Below are positions 15,594 through 24,728 of a stretch of 64,000 bases of DNA, in pieces. The notes beneath the pieces were generated by a model. That model saw only the letters and a list, made by a program, of their open reading frames with translations. It was not told the DNA's origin and ran no database searches. Position numbers and translations under genes: made by a program. The DNA comes from Oxalobacter formigenes (GTDB taxonomy: Bacteria > Pseudomonadota > Gammaproteobacteria > Burkholderiales > Burkholderiaceae_D). The stretch lies in assembly GCF_027158485.1 (NCBI RefSeq), contig NZ_JAMKYJ010000001.1; one strand, written 5' to 3'. Numbering within the stretch: position 1 is the first letter of the stretch; the number at the start of each line of letters is the position of its first letter.

Positions 15594-17459
15594 TTACCAG
15601 GAATACGAAACACCGCCACCGAAAGCAACATGACCGTTTTCAGACGTGCCAAGGGACGCTTTTACAATCGTGTTTTCCGTCACACGTCCACTTGCGCCGA
15701 TCGCAATAGCCTGATAACCGTTATAGCTGCCGACGCCGGCGCCAATTGAAAATGACTTGCCCTGTTCGACCTGCGGAATATTGGACATGGCACTCACCGC
15801 TGCGATACCGCGAGAGGCCAGTCTTTCAACATCCTGCAACTGACCATAGTTGACCGCATCGTAACGGCTGCGACCGTCAGCCACGCCGGAAACCGTAACC
15901 GGACCGCCGCTGGCATTCGAAAAATGCGCGCCGGAACTGCTCAAGGCCATACTGGTACCACCACCTACCAGAGTTGTTGTCGTGGCATTGGCCATCATAC
16001 CGTTACGGCCCCAGCCACTGTCAGCGGTCATGATCTCTGCCCTGTTGTCAGCCAGAGCGACAGTAGAAGCCGTATCGGTACCCGATCCGCCACTCAAAGC
16101 CGTCGTGTCCGCTGTCGCCGTGTTGACGTCCAGACCCATGCCCGTACTTGCCTGCAATGTAGCCCTCGTTCCGGAAAGCGCCATTGTCGCAGAAGCCCCT
16201 CCGACCGTACCGGCCAGCGACATGCCGGTCGCCGTACCTGTCCCGCTCATGGCAATACCGGTTTCCTGATTCGTCCCCAGCGAATTGATGACGACACCTG
16301 TACCGCCAGTCTCATCGTTTCCGACAACGACACGGTTATTGTCATCCATACTCCGGATGGTATTGGTATCGCCGGTTATACGATTGTAAGTCGCCGTGAT
16401 ATTGTTGGCACCGTTTGCACCTGTCGCCGACAGATTGTTGCTGCCATTGTCTCCAGTCACAGTGATATTGTTGTTTCCGGCAGCCGTAATGGTGTTTTTG
16501 ACACCGGCACTCATTGTATTGTCACCCTGCGACAAGACCTGGTTATGATTGCCTGCGGAAATAATATTGTTCTGATCCGCCCTCACCGTATTGTTGGTTG
16601 CCGACGAAATGGTATTCTGTCCCGTTCCGGTTGCCGTGATCGTATTGGTACCGTTGGCCACTGACATGGTATTGGATGCACCTGCGCCGGTTGCTGTAAT
16701 GATGTTTTTGTTGCCTTCAACCGTATTCGTCTGGCTGGTAATCAGATTGCTGGTATCACCGTTTATTGTATTGGTCGTGCCGGTAATGGAAGTGGCCCCG
16801 TTTTCCGCCTTGATCACGGACGTTCCGGATGTAATCGTGACAGCACTGCCGCTTGCATTCCCGATAGTCGTTGCACCCGTTCCGGTGGTATTGATACTGG
16901 TATTGCCCCTCACGCCCAGCGTCCCGTCAACCGTGGTATTCGTCAATGCGGTATCACCTGTCACGCCCAGTGTCCCGCCTACTGTCGCATTACTGGTTAC
17001 GCCAACACTGTTTAATGTCGCAGCGCCCGTCGTCTGTAACGTGTCCGTTTTAACATCACCTGTATTGGTGATTCCAGTCGTCTCCGTCGCTCCCAGTGTA
17101 CTGGTACCCGAAACATTTAACCCACCCGTGCCAATGATCTGACCCGTTCCTGCATTCACGCCTGTACCGGTTATTTGACCGCTTGCATGAATTGTTGTGG
17201 CACCACTAATCGCCCCGGCATTGATAATACCTGCATTATTGGCATCTAAACCGGCAGTTCCCTTAATCGTTGTCCCTGACACGGCTCCGTTCGATGTCAG
17301 CCCTCCCACGGTAATGGTATCAGCCGTCTCGGTACCTGTCGTGCCTGAAAATGTACGATCCCACCGATCAACTGTTCCGCTATATGAAAAACCAGCTGCA
17401 TGAACCGCACCCGTAACAAAAACAGAACCAACTGCCAAAGCAATCCATTTCTTATTCAT
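15594..17459 (-). CDS. Trimeric autotransporter adhesin with YadA anchor
   Basis: 621 residues. A signal peptide (KKWIALAVGSVFVTGAVHAA) precedes a passenger of short Thr/Asn/Gly-rich repeats: stalk-like turns such as TLGVTGDTALTNTTVDGTLG, then a long block where NTITATG, NNTVRA and NNITVTG alternate. The C-terminal 80 residues are a YadA anchor: GRSRYDAVNYGQLQDVERLA coiled-coil neck, then the barrel strands ending HVAFGGGVSYSW. Three chains would form one outer membrane barrel that displays the fibre. The start at 17459 is preferred over 17471 because GGTGG lies five bases before it. Four 13-bp repeats lie 107-158 bases upstream. Confidence 0.88.
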   Translation of the reverse strand: MNKKWIALAVGSVFVTGAVHAAGFSYSGTVDRWDRTFSGTTGTETADTITVGGLTSNGAVSGTTIKGTAGLDANNAGIINAGAISGATTIHASGQITGTGVNAGTGQIIGTGGLNVSGTSTLGATETTGITNTGDVKTDTLQTTGAATLNSVGVTSNATVGGTLGVTGDTALTNTTVDGTLGVRGNTSINTTGTGATTIGNASGSAVTITSGTSVIKAENGATSITGTTNTINGDTSNLITSQTNTVEGNKNIITATGAGASNTMSVANGTNTITATGTGQNTISSATNNTVRADQNNIISAGNHNQVLSQGDNTMSAGVKNTITAAGNNNITVTGDNGSNNLSATGANGANNITATYNRITGDTNTIRSMDDNNRVVVGNDETGGTGVVINSLGTNQETGIAMSGTGTATGMSLAGTVGGASATMALSGTRATLQASTGMGLDVNTATADTTALSGGSGTDTASTVALADNRAEIMTADSGWGRNGMMANATTTTLVGGGTSMALSSSGAHFSNASGGPVTVSGVADGRSRYDAVNYGQLQDVERLASRGIAAVSAMSNIPQVEQGKSFSIGAGVGSYNGYQAIAIGASGRVTENTIVKASLGTSENGHVAFGGGVSYSW

Positions 17460-17565
17460 CTCTTCCACCATTATTATTTATTAGACACCGTTTTATCTTT
17501 TTAAAACCAAGATAGGATTTAATGATTTCAACATGAAAGGAAAGGATTTCCCAATAAGAATAAAA

Positions 17566-17617
17566 ACCTAATTTTAGTACCTAATTTTAGTACCTAATTT
17601 TAGTACCTAATTTTAGT
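17566..17617. repeat. Four tandem 13-bp repeats between adhesin and regulator
   Basis: The unit ACCTAATTTTAGT occurs four times without a single difference, between the divergent adhesin (start 17459) and MarR-like gene (start 17683). Perfect identity suggests recent copy-number change by slippage, or an array of binding sites. Confidence 0.95.
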
Positions 17618-17682
17618 TATTGATTTCAGATTTTTCTCTTACACTTATATTGTTTTTTCAAATAAAGCCATTGGAAAATCTG

Positions 17683-18075
17683 ATGAATAAAATGTATCTG
17701 AAATTGGAAGTGGCATTATTAATATCATTAAGGAATGCCATATCTGATCATCTGCCGGTCGGATCCAGTCTTGTCATTCTGGATATCCTGATGTTCGTTC
17801 TCACCGAATATCTTCATGAAAGGCCTCTCACGATGAAAAAGCTCCTTCTCAGCCTGGATTTATCCCATACCGGTTTCAGGTATCATTTCAAAAAACTGGT
17901 CGACGACAATTGGATCAACCTATCCAGGCTCACGGAGAAAAACAGCGATCAGAGACTGCGTTTCATTACACCTTCCAGCAAGCTGGTTACCAAAATAGTA
18001 TTGATTTCCAATATCATGAATGACCAGCTTGAAGAAATCAGAAAGCAAAAGGAAACTGTTGGCTTGCCGAATTAA
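17683..18075 (+). CDS. MarR-like winged-helix regulator
   Basis: 130 residues. The fold reads as a winged helix: LVILDILMFVLTEYLHERPL (helices 1-2), TMKKLLLSLDLSHTGFRYHF (helix-turn-helix) and KKLVDDNWINLSRLTEKNSD with the wing QRLRFITPSS. A C-terminal helix (KIVLISNIMNDQLEEIRKQK) would dimerise. The start at 17683 is preferred because TTGGA precedes it; the frame is open from 17620. It is divergent from the trimeric adhesin, with the 13-bp repeats between them, so it is the obvious candidate regulator of the adhesin. Confidence 0.7.
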   Translation: MNKMYLKLEVALLISLRNAISDHLPVGSSLVILDILMFVLTEYLHERPLTMKKLLLSLDLSHTGFRYHFKKLVDDNWINLSRLTEKNSDQRLRFITPSSKLVTKIVLISNIMNDQLEEIRKQKETVGLPN

Positions 18076-18686
18076 ATAAATATGGTGAAAACGCTTGCCA
18101 ATACCGATTGTCCCGTTTATTTAACGTCATTAATGAATCGCAAATAATATGTATGGATTAACTACCCGGACTATCAGAGACAGATTCGCCAATACCCTAT
18201 AAAGTTAAATCCCTTAACGATATCCATGCAAGAATTTTGAATTCGTTTATAAATGTATTTAATATAAATGGCGAGTTCCATTTATTTTTATATGCCCTGA
18301 AATCATTTATAAAAATGTTTCATCATATATATAAATATAAATATGCGGGCAAACCTGCCCGATATCATCCTTCACGTTATTTATCAGCACAGGTTTGGGG
18401 CAACTGTTTCGAATCATGATTTTATCAACATGATTTCTGAATGGATGAAAACATGGCTTGTTGGCCATGTGTGCATTGGGTTCCGGTTCAATCTTCACGG
18501 ATGATCCAGAAAAGGTGTACGCAGGTTTTGCGCAAATAAACCCGTTATCGTTTTACGTGTGTGATTTCTTTTTGATCCGGAACGTCTTGACGCCAGTGGG
18601 GCCACTTTTGAAGTCAGGATTCCAGACATGCAAAATCATGAAGGCCATCAGGACGAACCGGACAGATGCCTCGTATATCCCGCCCG
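18076..18686. other. AT-rich intergenic region
   Basis: No gene recognised. It holds a run of ATATATAAATATAA followed by a small hairpin CGGGCA / TGCCCG near 18347-18362 without a T tract. The short open frames here have neither ribosome binding sites nor domain-like sequence. Confidence 0.4.
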
Positions 18687-19292
18687 TCACGGGCAAACCT
18701 TGCGTTTGACCGCTTCAAAAGCTTGTATCGCGCCCAGCAGCAAATCCTGGAGCTGTTCCCTTTCAATGCGTGCCAGCATTTCCAGCCTGCCATCCCGGCT
18801 GTCGGAAAGCGTTTTCATATACGTTATGGCTTCTTCCAGACACTCGAACCCATAATTGATATCCTGAATCTGAAGTTCTCCAAGAGAGGATTTTTCTGCC
18901 AGATCAAGAAAATCGGCTCGCAACCTTTTGTCACCAAGACGCCAGAAACTGTCCTGCGAAACACTTAATAATTCATTGTCGAAATTATCGGAACACAGGA
19001 GTTCGACAGAATCCTGCAGATTGATAATCAGGTTGCGTAACTTTCCGTCCAGAACCGAACTGTACATCCAGATCATGACCTGTACATGATTTGCACGCTC
19101 TTTTTTCACATAAAACGACAGCCATACCAAACCGGCAATGACGAGAAAAATGAAAATGATTGCAAAAATGCTCATCCAGTCGACATCAGCCCCGGACATT
19201 GTCACTTGGGATGCAAAGACGGCACGAGGTATCGCAAATATCGAGATAAATGCAATAGAGAACAAATAACGGCATAAATGATTATGTTGCAT
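18687..19292 (-). CDS. Membrane-anchored protein, unrecognised
   Basis: 201 residues. A signal-like first helix (YLFSIAFISIFAIPRAVFAS) and a second membrane helix (IFAIIFIFLVIAGLVWLSFYV) leave a cytoplasmic domain from about residue 65, which is helical and acidic (LLCSDNFDNELLSVSQDSFW, LEMLARIEREQLQDLLLGAI) and ends in KRKVCP. No family is recognised. No gene is close enough to suggest an operon. Confidence 0.6.
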   Translation of the reverse strand: MQHNHLCRYLFSIAFISIFAIPRAVFASQVTMSGADVDWMSIFAIIFIFLVIAGLVWLSFYVKKERANHVQVMIWMYSSVLDGKLRNLIINLQDSVELLCSDNFDNELLSVSQDSFWRLGDKRLRADFLDLAEKSSLGELQIQDINYGFECLEEAITYMKTLSDSRDGRLEMLARIEREQLQDLLLGAIQAFEAVKRKVCP

Positions 19293-19464
19293 GCTGGATA
19301 GGGCTTCCAGAGATGGAAAGGATAATCGTAATAATGAATGAAACCTGTCCAGGAGAACAAGAAAAGTCTGTCAACTCATCGGCAGGAAGCAAAAAAAAAC
19401 CATATTTGTCTCATTTCAGACGATTTCCGAAAAGAAAACGGCACTTGTATGCGAACCATATGAC

Positions 19465-19500
19465 AAAAATCGGGCAGGGAAATACAAACCTCTGCCCGAT
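19465..19500 (-). terminator. Terminator of the mscS-mazG pair
   Basis: ATCGGGCAG / CTGCCCGAT, a perfect 9-bp stem with a 14-base loop, then TTTTT on the minus strand; 39 bases after the mazG-like stop. Confidence 0.85.
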
Positions 19501-19538
19501 ACAGCACCAGCTTCACTCTGCCCTGCGCCAGCGCACTG

Positions 19539-19892
19539 TCACTCATTATATTTTTTGTCGGAACCCTTTGAACGCATCACTGGATATTTCACAGCATTTT
19601 GTGCCATCTTTTTCAGCGCAGCCTGCTGAAGATCGATTTTTGCGAGAGAAGCAAAACGGATCAGGTAAAGCAGGATATCAGCCACTTCTTCCTCGACGTG
19701 CGTTCTGACGCTTTCGTCATCATCGATTTCCGACCAGTCATGTTGTCCCCGGGTCCACTGGAAGATTTCCAGCAGTTCGGAAGCTTCAACTGACAGGGCC
19801 GACGCGATATTTTTCGGGGTATGGAATGGGTCCCAGTCCCTGTCCGTTGAAAAGCGCTGGAGTTTTTCTGCCAGCAAATGATCATCAATCAT
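19539..19892 (-). CDS. MazG-like nucleotide pyrophosphohydrolase
   Basis: 117 residues, an all-alpha NTP pyrophosphatase of the MazG/RS21-C6 type. The metal site is EASELLEIFQW (ExxE) followed by EEEVADILLYLI (ExxD), and the substrate lid holds RDWDPFHTPKNIASALSVEA. Enzymes of this small subfamily hydrolyse dCTP or modified nucleotides to the monophosphate, removing them from DNA precursors. Its ATG overlaps the stop of the upstream channel gene (ATGA), so translation is coupled. A terminator follows. Confidence 0.88.
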   Translation of the reverse strand: MIDDHLLAEKLQRFSTDRDWDPFHTPKNIASALSVEASELLEIFQWTRGQHDWSEIDDDESVRTHVEEEVADILLYLIRFASLAKIDLQQAALKKMAQNAVKYPVMRSKGSDKKYNE

Positions 19893-21202
19893 CTGGCCTT
19901 CTCCTCTGTATCGGGAACCTTGCCCAATACGATGGCATCATTTTTAAAAACCGTTTCCGTTACGTTTTCCAGAACGCGTATTTTCCGGAAATCGCGTCCG
20001 CTCGGCTGTTGATAGGCATAAAGGCCGAAGCGGGGCAGGATCGAATAAAGATGGTCGAAAATGCCGGACTGGATGGCTTCATAATCATTCCAGACCGTCG
20101 TATTGGTAAAGCAATATATTTCAATCGGCAAGCCGTTGGCGCCCGGATCAAGCTGCCTGACGAGTACCGTGGCATCCTGAACTATATTGGCGTGGTTTTG
20201 CAGATATCGTTCAACATAAATGCGGAACGTCCCGATATTGGTCATCCGGCGATGGTTGGCATAAGCGTTATCGGCGTCATCAAGCCGCCTGTTCCATTCA
20301 TCCAGTTCCTTTTCCTTGCCGGCCAGATAATCCTGAAGCAGGCGGATACGATGAACACTCTGCATTTCCTCATCCGTCATGAAGTGAATGCTCGTCTGGT
20401 CAATATATATGGAACGCTTGATCCGGCGTCCACCCGATTCCTGCATCCCGCGCCAGTTCTTGAACGGATCGGTAATCAGCTTTCTGGTCGGCAGTGTCGT
20501 GATCGTCCTGTCCCAGTTCCGGATCTTGACGGTATGCAAGGCAATATCGATCACTTCCCCGTCCGCATTCTGATTGGGCATTTCAATCCAGTCACCTACC
20601 CTGACCATCCCGTTGGCGGAAATCTGGATACTGGCCACCAGTGACAGCAGCGTATCCTGAAAGACCAGCATCAGAACTGCTGCCATGGCACCCAGACCGG
20701 ACAAGAGCAGAATCGGCGATTTTTCGATCAGCGTTGCGATGATCAGAATAGCGGCAATCAGATAAAAACCCAGTTTCAATAACTGAATGTACCCCTTGAT
20801 CGGCCTGTTGAGCGAAACCGGACGCTGGTTATAAATTGCCTGAACGACATTCAGAGCCGCTCCGATAGCCATCGCAAAAGTCAGGATGATGAACGAAGCT
20901 GCCACATTACGGATAAAGGAAGCGAGCCCTTCCGGCAAATTCGGAATCCAGAAGACTCCCCGTGTGAACACGAGAGCGGGAACGATATTGGCAAGCCGGG
21001 CAATGACTTTTTCAATCAGGTTGTCACCGATATTGGCTGCCGGCGTCAAACGTAGCGCCCGGTTGACCAGCCTGAGCAATATTTTCTTGACGATAAAATT
21101 CAGGATCGCCGACAAAACGACGAGCAAGGCCACTGCCGCCAGCGTGTACATGAAAGGCGAACCATCGAAAAAAGCCAGATATTGTTCAATCAGAGATGCC
21201 AT
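19889..21202 (-). CDS. MscS-family mechanosensitive channel (YbdG-like)
   Basis: 437 residues. Five membrane helices occupy roughly residues 15-190; the last is the pore helix (SGLGAMAAVLMLVFQDTLLS, then LVASIQISANGMVRVGDWIE), the MscS signature. The soluble beta and mixed domains (MPNQNADGEVIDIALHTVKI, ITTLPTRKLITDPFKNWRGM, ESGGRRIKRSIYID) and an inserted helical segment with MTDEEMQSVHRIRLLQDYL match the MscM/YbdG branch, slightly longer than the 415 residues in E. coli. The start at 21202 has AGGG at six bases; the frame is open to 21271. It would release solutes on hypo-osmotic shock. Overlaps the MazG-like gene by four bases. Confidence 0.9.
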   Translation of the reverse strand: MASLIEQYLAFFDGSPFMYTLAAVALLVVLSAILNFIVKKILLRLVNRALRLTPAANIGDNLIEKVIARLANIVPALVFTRGVFWIPNLPEGLASFIRNVAASFIILTFAMAIGAALNVVQAIYNQRPVSLNRPIKGYIQLLKLGFYLIAAILIIATLIEKSPILLLSGLGAMAAVLMLVFQDTLLSLVASIQISANGMVRVGDWIEMPNQNADGEVIDIALHTVKIRNWDRTITTLPTRKLITDPFKNWRGMQESGGRRIKRSIYIDQTSIHFMTDEEMQSVHRIRLLQDYLAGKEKELDEWNRRLDDADNAYANHRRMTNIGTFRIYVERYLQNHANIVQDATVLVRQLDPGANGLPIEIYCFTNTTVWNDYEAIQSGIFDHLYSILPRFGLYAYQQPSGRDFRKIRVLENVTETVFKNDAIVLGKVPDTEEKAR

Positions 21203-21391
21203 AAAAACCCTGTTTTCATATTCATTAATCCCGCTGAAATATAGCATATTCCTGACAGAGAGACCGGACACTCAACCGGCTTAACGCTTAATTCGCTTCA
21301 ACATTTCATGAAAAGAAACTGCCGACTTCCATTGAAGTTGGTATGATGGCTTCATATCAATTGAAACGTATCGTCTTTTGAGGATAAAAAA

Positions 21392-22858
21392 ATGAACTCA
21401 GGGGAATATCCTTTCAGGGATCTCAAACCCGCTTCCGTCTGGAAACACTTTGCCGAACTGTGCCGTATTCCACGACAATCCAAGCACGAAGAAGCCGTCA
21501 GGGATTTTCTGAAGCAATGGGCAAGCAGTCAGGGACTGGAAAATCGGGTCGAGGCGGGCGGAAACCTCATCATCAAAAAACCGGCAAGCGCCGGATATGA
21601 AAACGCACCCGGTGTCATTTTGCAGGCGCATCTGGATATGGTCTGCCAGAAAAACGAAGGGGTCGAACACGATTTTTCAAAAGACCCGATAAAGCCCGTC
21701 GTACGTGACAACCTCGTTCTCGCCGAAGACACGACCCTTGGTGCGGACGACGGTATCGGCGTTGCGCTGATACTGGCTGCCTTCGAAGACAAAACGCTTG
21801 TCCACGGCCCTCTTGAAGCCCTCCTTACCGTTGACGAGGAAGAAGGTATGGGCGGCGCCAACAAACTGGAAAAGAACGTCCTTTCCGGAAAAATCCTGTT
21901 GAATCTGGACAGTGAAACATGGGGCGATTTCTGCCTTGGCTGTGCCGGTGGCGCTGACGTCATTGTCCAGCGAACCGGGCGCGCCGAACCTTTCCCGACG
22001 GCATGGAAAGCGTTGAAGATCGACATCAGCGGATTGCGTGGCGGTCATTCGGGCATCAATATCCATGAAGGCCGCGGCAATGCCATCAAGTTGTTGACGC
22101 GCATTTTATGTTCGCTGGAAAGACAGTTTCCACTCTGCCTGTCCAGTTTCACAGGCGGTACCGCCCGAAACGCCATTCCACGTGAAGCGTCTGCCGTCAT
22201 TGGCATTCAGGAACAGAACATGATTTCGGTCAGTGGCCTCTTGCAAAAATGGCAAGACCGTATCATGACAGAACTGGCTGGCGTCGATGAAGCTTGCCAG
22301 ATCAAATGGAGTACCACCTCCGCAGACAAAATCATGTCCTCTTTCGACCAGCGCATCTGGCTGCTTTCCTTGAATGCAGCGCCGCATGGCGTCTGGCGCA
22401 TGACTGCCGGAACCTGTTCGCCGGAAACGTCCAACAATCTCGGTACGATCAACCTGCAATCCGACACGGGAACCTGTACCTTCATGGTCCGCTCTACGAT
22501 CGAAAGCGCATGCAATGCCCTGACAGGGGAAATCATCAGTCTCTTCATGCTCTCAGGCATCCAGCCGAGACGTGAAAACGCCTATCCCGGATGGGCACCT
22601 GATATGAATTCTCCCCTTCTCGCCTTGTGCCGCCAGATATACAAACGTGAATTCGGCAGCGAACCGGCAACCCACATCATTCATGCCGGGCTGGAATGCG
22701 GCATCCTGAAGTCCAAATATCCTGAACTGGACATGATCTCTTTTGGCCCGACCATTCACAGCCCGCACGCGCCGGGTGAATCCGTTGAAATCGATACGGT
22801 TGAAAAATCCTGGCAATTATTGCAGGCCTTGCTGAAAGCGATCGCCATCAAAGCCTGA
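21392..22858 (+). CDS. pepD: Xaa-His dipeptidase / aminoacyl-histidine dipeptidase
   Basis: 488 residues, M20C zinc peptidase of the usual PepD length. Metal ligands are in QAHLDMVCQ (His), TLGADDGIGVA (bridging Asp) and VDEEEGMGGA (catalytic Glu pair), with the distal His in TIHSPHAPGES. The lid domain follows (LRGGHSGINIHEGRGNAIK). It hydrolyses Xaa-His and other short dipeptides such as carnosine in the cytoplasm. GAGGAT precedes the ATG by several bases. Single gene with a strong terminator. Confidence 0.93.
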   Translation: MNSGEYPFRDLKPASVWKHFAELCRIPRQSKHEEAVRDFLKQWASSQGLENRVEAGGNLIIKKPASAGYENAPGVILQAHLDMVCQKNEGVEHDFSKDPIKPVVRDNLVLAEDTTLGADDGIGVALILAAFEDKTLVHGPLEALLTVDEEEGMGGANKLEKNVLSGKILLNLDSETWGDFCLGCAGGADVIVQRTGRAEPFPTAWKALKIDISGLRGGHSGINIHEGRGNAIKLLTRILCSLERQFPLCLSSFTGGTARNAIPREASAVIGIQEQNMISVSGLLQKWQDRIMTELAGVDEACQIKWSTTSADKIMSSFDQRIWLLSLNAAPHGVWRMTAGTCSPETSNNLGTINLQSDTGTCTFMVRSTIESACNALTGEIISLFMLSGIQPRRENAYPGWAPDMNSPLLALCRQIYKREFGSEPATHIIHAGLECGILKSKYPELDMISFGPTIHSPHAPGESVEIDTVEKSWQLLQALLKAIAIKA

Positions 22859-22878
22859 AAAAACAATTCCATGAAAAA

Positions 22879-22915
22879 GGACTGCACGAAAATAATTCGT
22901 GCAGTCCTTTTTTTT
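22879..22915 (+). terminator. Terminator of pepD
   Basis: GGACTGCACGAA / TTCGTGCAGTCC, a perfect 12-bp stem with a five-base loop and eight Ts. Confidence 0.95.
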
Positions 22916-22985
22916 ATTCGTTTAGCTTCGGTCTCTGGCCATTGGAAAACAGTTACGCTCTTGAAAAACAACTCAAACATCCCGA

Positions 22986-23318
22986 TCACCAGCCCGACCG
23001 TCTGGCCGAAAGCGCCCGGTAAAAAGCGGCTTCATTGTCCCAGAGGGAACCGGAATCGATTTTCCCTTTTTCCAGCTCAGCCAAAAATCCCCGCAAAGCC
23101 TGACCGGTTACAAAACGGATGCCACTCGTCGTCTCAGGATTCAGCCATGCATCAGGATCGTTCCCGTACCAGCCGATTGCATTATCACCACCCAGCAGAC
23201 GGGCAACATCCTTGGCAAGATTGTCCGGATTGTCATACACATGGCAAAAATCGTCGCCGTCATCGGCAACCTGCAACTGGCAATACCCGCTGGCATAAAA
23301 AATAACGCAAACCTCCAT
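22986..23318 (-). CDS. Small cytoplasmic protein, unrecognised
   Basis: 110 residues without signal or membrane helix. GGAG lies six bases before the ATG. The opening MEVCVIFYASGYCQLQVADD, the acidic middle (AIGWYGNDPDAWLNPETTSG) and the helical end (ALRGFLAELEKGKIDSGSLW) do not match a family I know. It is convergent with pepD. Only the existence of the gene is claimed. Confidence 0.6.
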   Translation of the reverse strand: MEVCVIFYASGYCQLQVADDGDDFCHVYDNPDNLAKDVARLLGGDNAIGWYGNDPDAWLNPETTSGIRFVTGQALRGFLAELEKGKIDSGSLWDNEAAFYRALSARRSGW

Positions 23319-23530
23319 AAGCTTCTCCGACCGTTTTTAAACCATTCATCCATCATATATGAAAACGGGACGGGGAAATAAGATTCGCAAGACGAAACAT
23401 TGAGGACAGATTTGTGCAACCCCGCCTGCCTCTGCCTTGCATGGAAAGAAATTCCCCACACAAGAGATACTGTTTTTTCGGTAACCGGTAAAGAAATTTC
23501 GTACCGCTTATAGAATAGGGAGCCCTATCC

Positions 23531-23629
23531 TTACATCACATTCAGGGGAAACTGGGAACAGGCAATTACCACAACAATCGAAGCGATAAAGATCAGTGCA
23601 TCCATCATTTCGGAAACAAGGTTTTTCAT
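23531..23629 (-). CDS. 32-residue single-helix membrane peptide
   Basis: A very short frame with a strong binding site (AAAAGGAG, nine bases before ATG). The peptide begins MKNLVSEMMDALIFIAS, continues IVVVIACSQFPLNVM and stops. Residues about 11-24 (ALIFIASIVVVIAC) form one membrane helix with a negatively charged N-terminal face. Size and layout resemble regulatory small membrane proteins or hydrophobic toxins. No antisense RNA partner was identified. The surrounding 23319-23861 region holds nothing else recognised apart from the terminator at 23814. Confidence 0.5.
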   Translation of the reverse strand: MKNLVSEMMDALIFIASIVVVIACSQFPLNVM

Positions 23630-23806
23630 TTTGGATTCTCCTTTTTGTACTGTTTATGCATCCAGTATATCATACTGTAAATAAAAACAGTGTTTTCTTC
23701 ATGCAACACAAAAAGAATCACTTTCAAATGGAAGAAAGTCTGTAAAAACAAAGCGAATCCAATAAAAAGCCCTTGCAGACAAGACAGACGAAAAACCGCG
23801 AAGACA

Positions 23807-23839
23807 TAAAAAAACCTCCCGTTCGTTTGAACGGGAGGT
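23807..23839 (-). terminator. Terminator of the 23862-24629 gene
   Basis: ACCTCCCGTTC / GAACGGGAGGT with a four-base loop, then seven Ts on the minus strand. Confidence 0.92.
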
Positions 23840-23861
23840 TTTCAATACAGGGCAGCAAGTA

Positions 23862-24629
23862 TCAGTTTTCTGTACTCAACAAACCGGAATAACTGATATA
23901 AGCCTTGTCACCGCGATAGATAGGCAATGGTTTTTCCCCTTCTTTCAGCGGTTCTTTCACATTCTGGTTTTCGTTGGCGAAAGTGACATAGGCAAAGGTA
24001 CCCTTTGCTTCCTTGGAGGCATAAGCGTCTTCAATTTCCTTGATGTTATCCGGAATTTTCGCTTCGGCAGGCCAGCGAACGGCCTGTACAACGACCCATT
24101 GCGGAAATTCTTCGGTACTGATCCAGATGGAAGGCTGCAATTCAGGATTGCTGACCCATCCGGCGACGTGTTCGCCTTCATGCATCAGATTCTGACGAAC
24201 GACCTGAACGGCAAAATCGTGCAGTTCCCAATCCGTCATTTCGATTTTTTCATCTGTGACCAGATCAGGCGGGTTCACCGGCTTTTTATCGACAGCTGAC
24301 AAAAGGCCCCAGCCCTTTTCTACTGGCATCCAGTTTCCGAAAGAGAACCTCATCGGCATGATACAGGCATGACCTTTGCACCCCTCTGCGATTTTGATCA
24401 GATTTTCGTCTGTTCCAGGGACTTTCAGTTCATTGTCAACATCTATAACGCGAACGAAAAACAGCTGGTTACCGAGTCTGAAAGACAGATGTTCCATAAA
24501 CGGTTCATCCAGTGACGCCCTCATCCACGTCAGGCCGCCTTCAACCTGACTCTGCAAATGGCGACCGGCAGACTGCCAGCACTGTTTGAAATCATCCGTC
24601 ACTTTTATTGGTTCTTCCTGATTGGCCAT
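23862..24629 (-). CDS. Conserved-looking cytoplasmic protein, unrecognised
   Basis: 255 residues, acidic, without signal peptide. Notable segments are LSFRLGNQLFFVRVIDVDNE, EGCKGHACIMPMRF and WELHDFAVQVVRQNLMHEGE. Two cysteines in GCKGHACIMP could bind metal or form a disulfide. The layout suggests a single globular domain. AGGAATAATC precedes the ATG. The neighbour upstream (24729-25253) is on the same strand after a 99-base gap and may be in the same transcript. I do not recognise the family. Confidence 0.65.
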   Translation of the reverse strand: MANQEEPIKVTDDFKQCWQSAGRHLQSQVEGGLTWMRASLDEPFMEHLSFRLGNQLFFVRVIDVDNELKVPGTDENLIKIAEGCKGHACIMPMRFSFGNWMPVEKGWGLLSAVDKKPVNPPDLVTDEKIEMTDWELHDFAVQVVRQNLMHEGEHVAGWVSNPELQPSIWISTEEFPQWVVVQAVRWPAEAKIPDNIKEIEDAYASKEAKGTFAYVTFANENQNVKEPLKEGEKPLPIYRGDKAYISYSGLLSTEN

Positions 24630-24728
24630 GATTATTCCTGTTCAATGGGATTGGACAAACGTTCATTGTACCGGACATTGTTCTCCGGTATCGGGATAAG
24701 ACAGAAATATTTGATATTACCAAAAATA

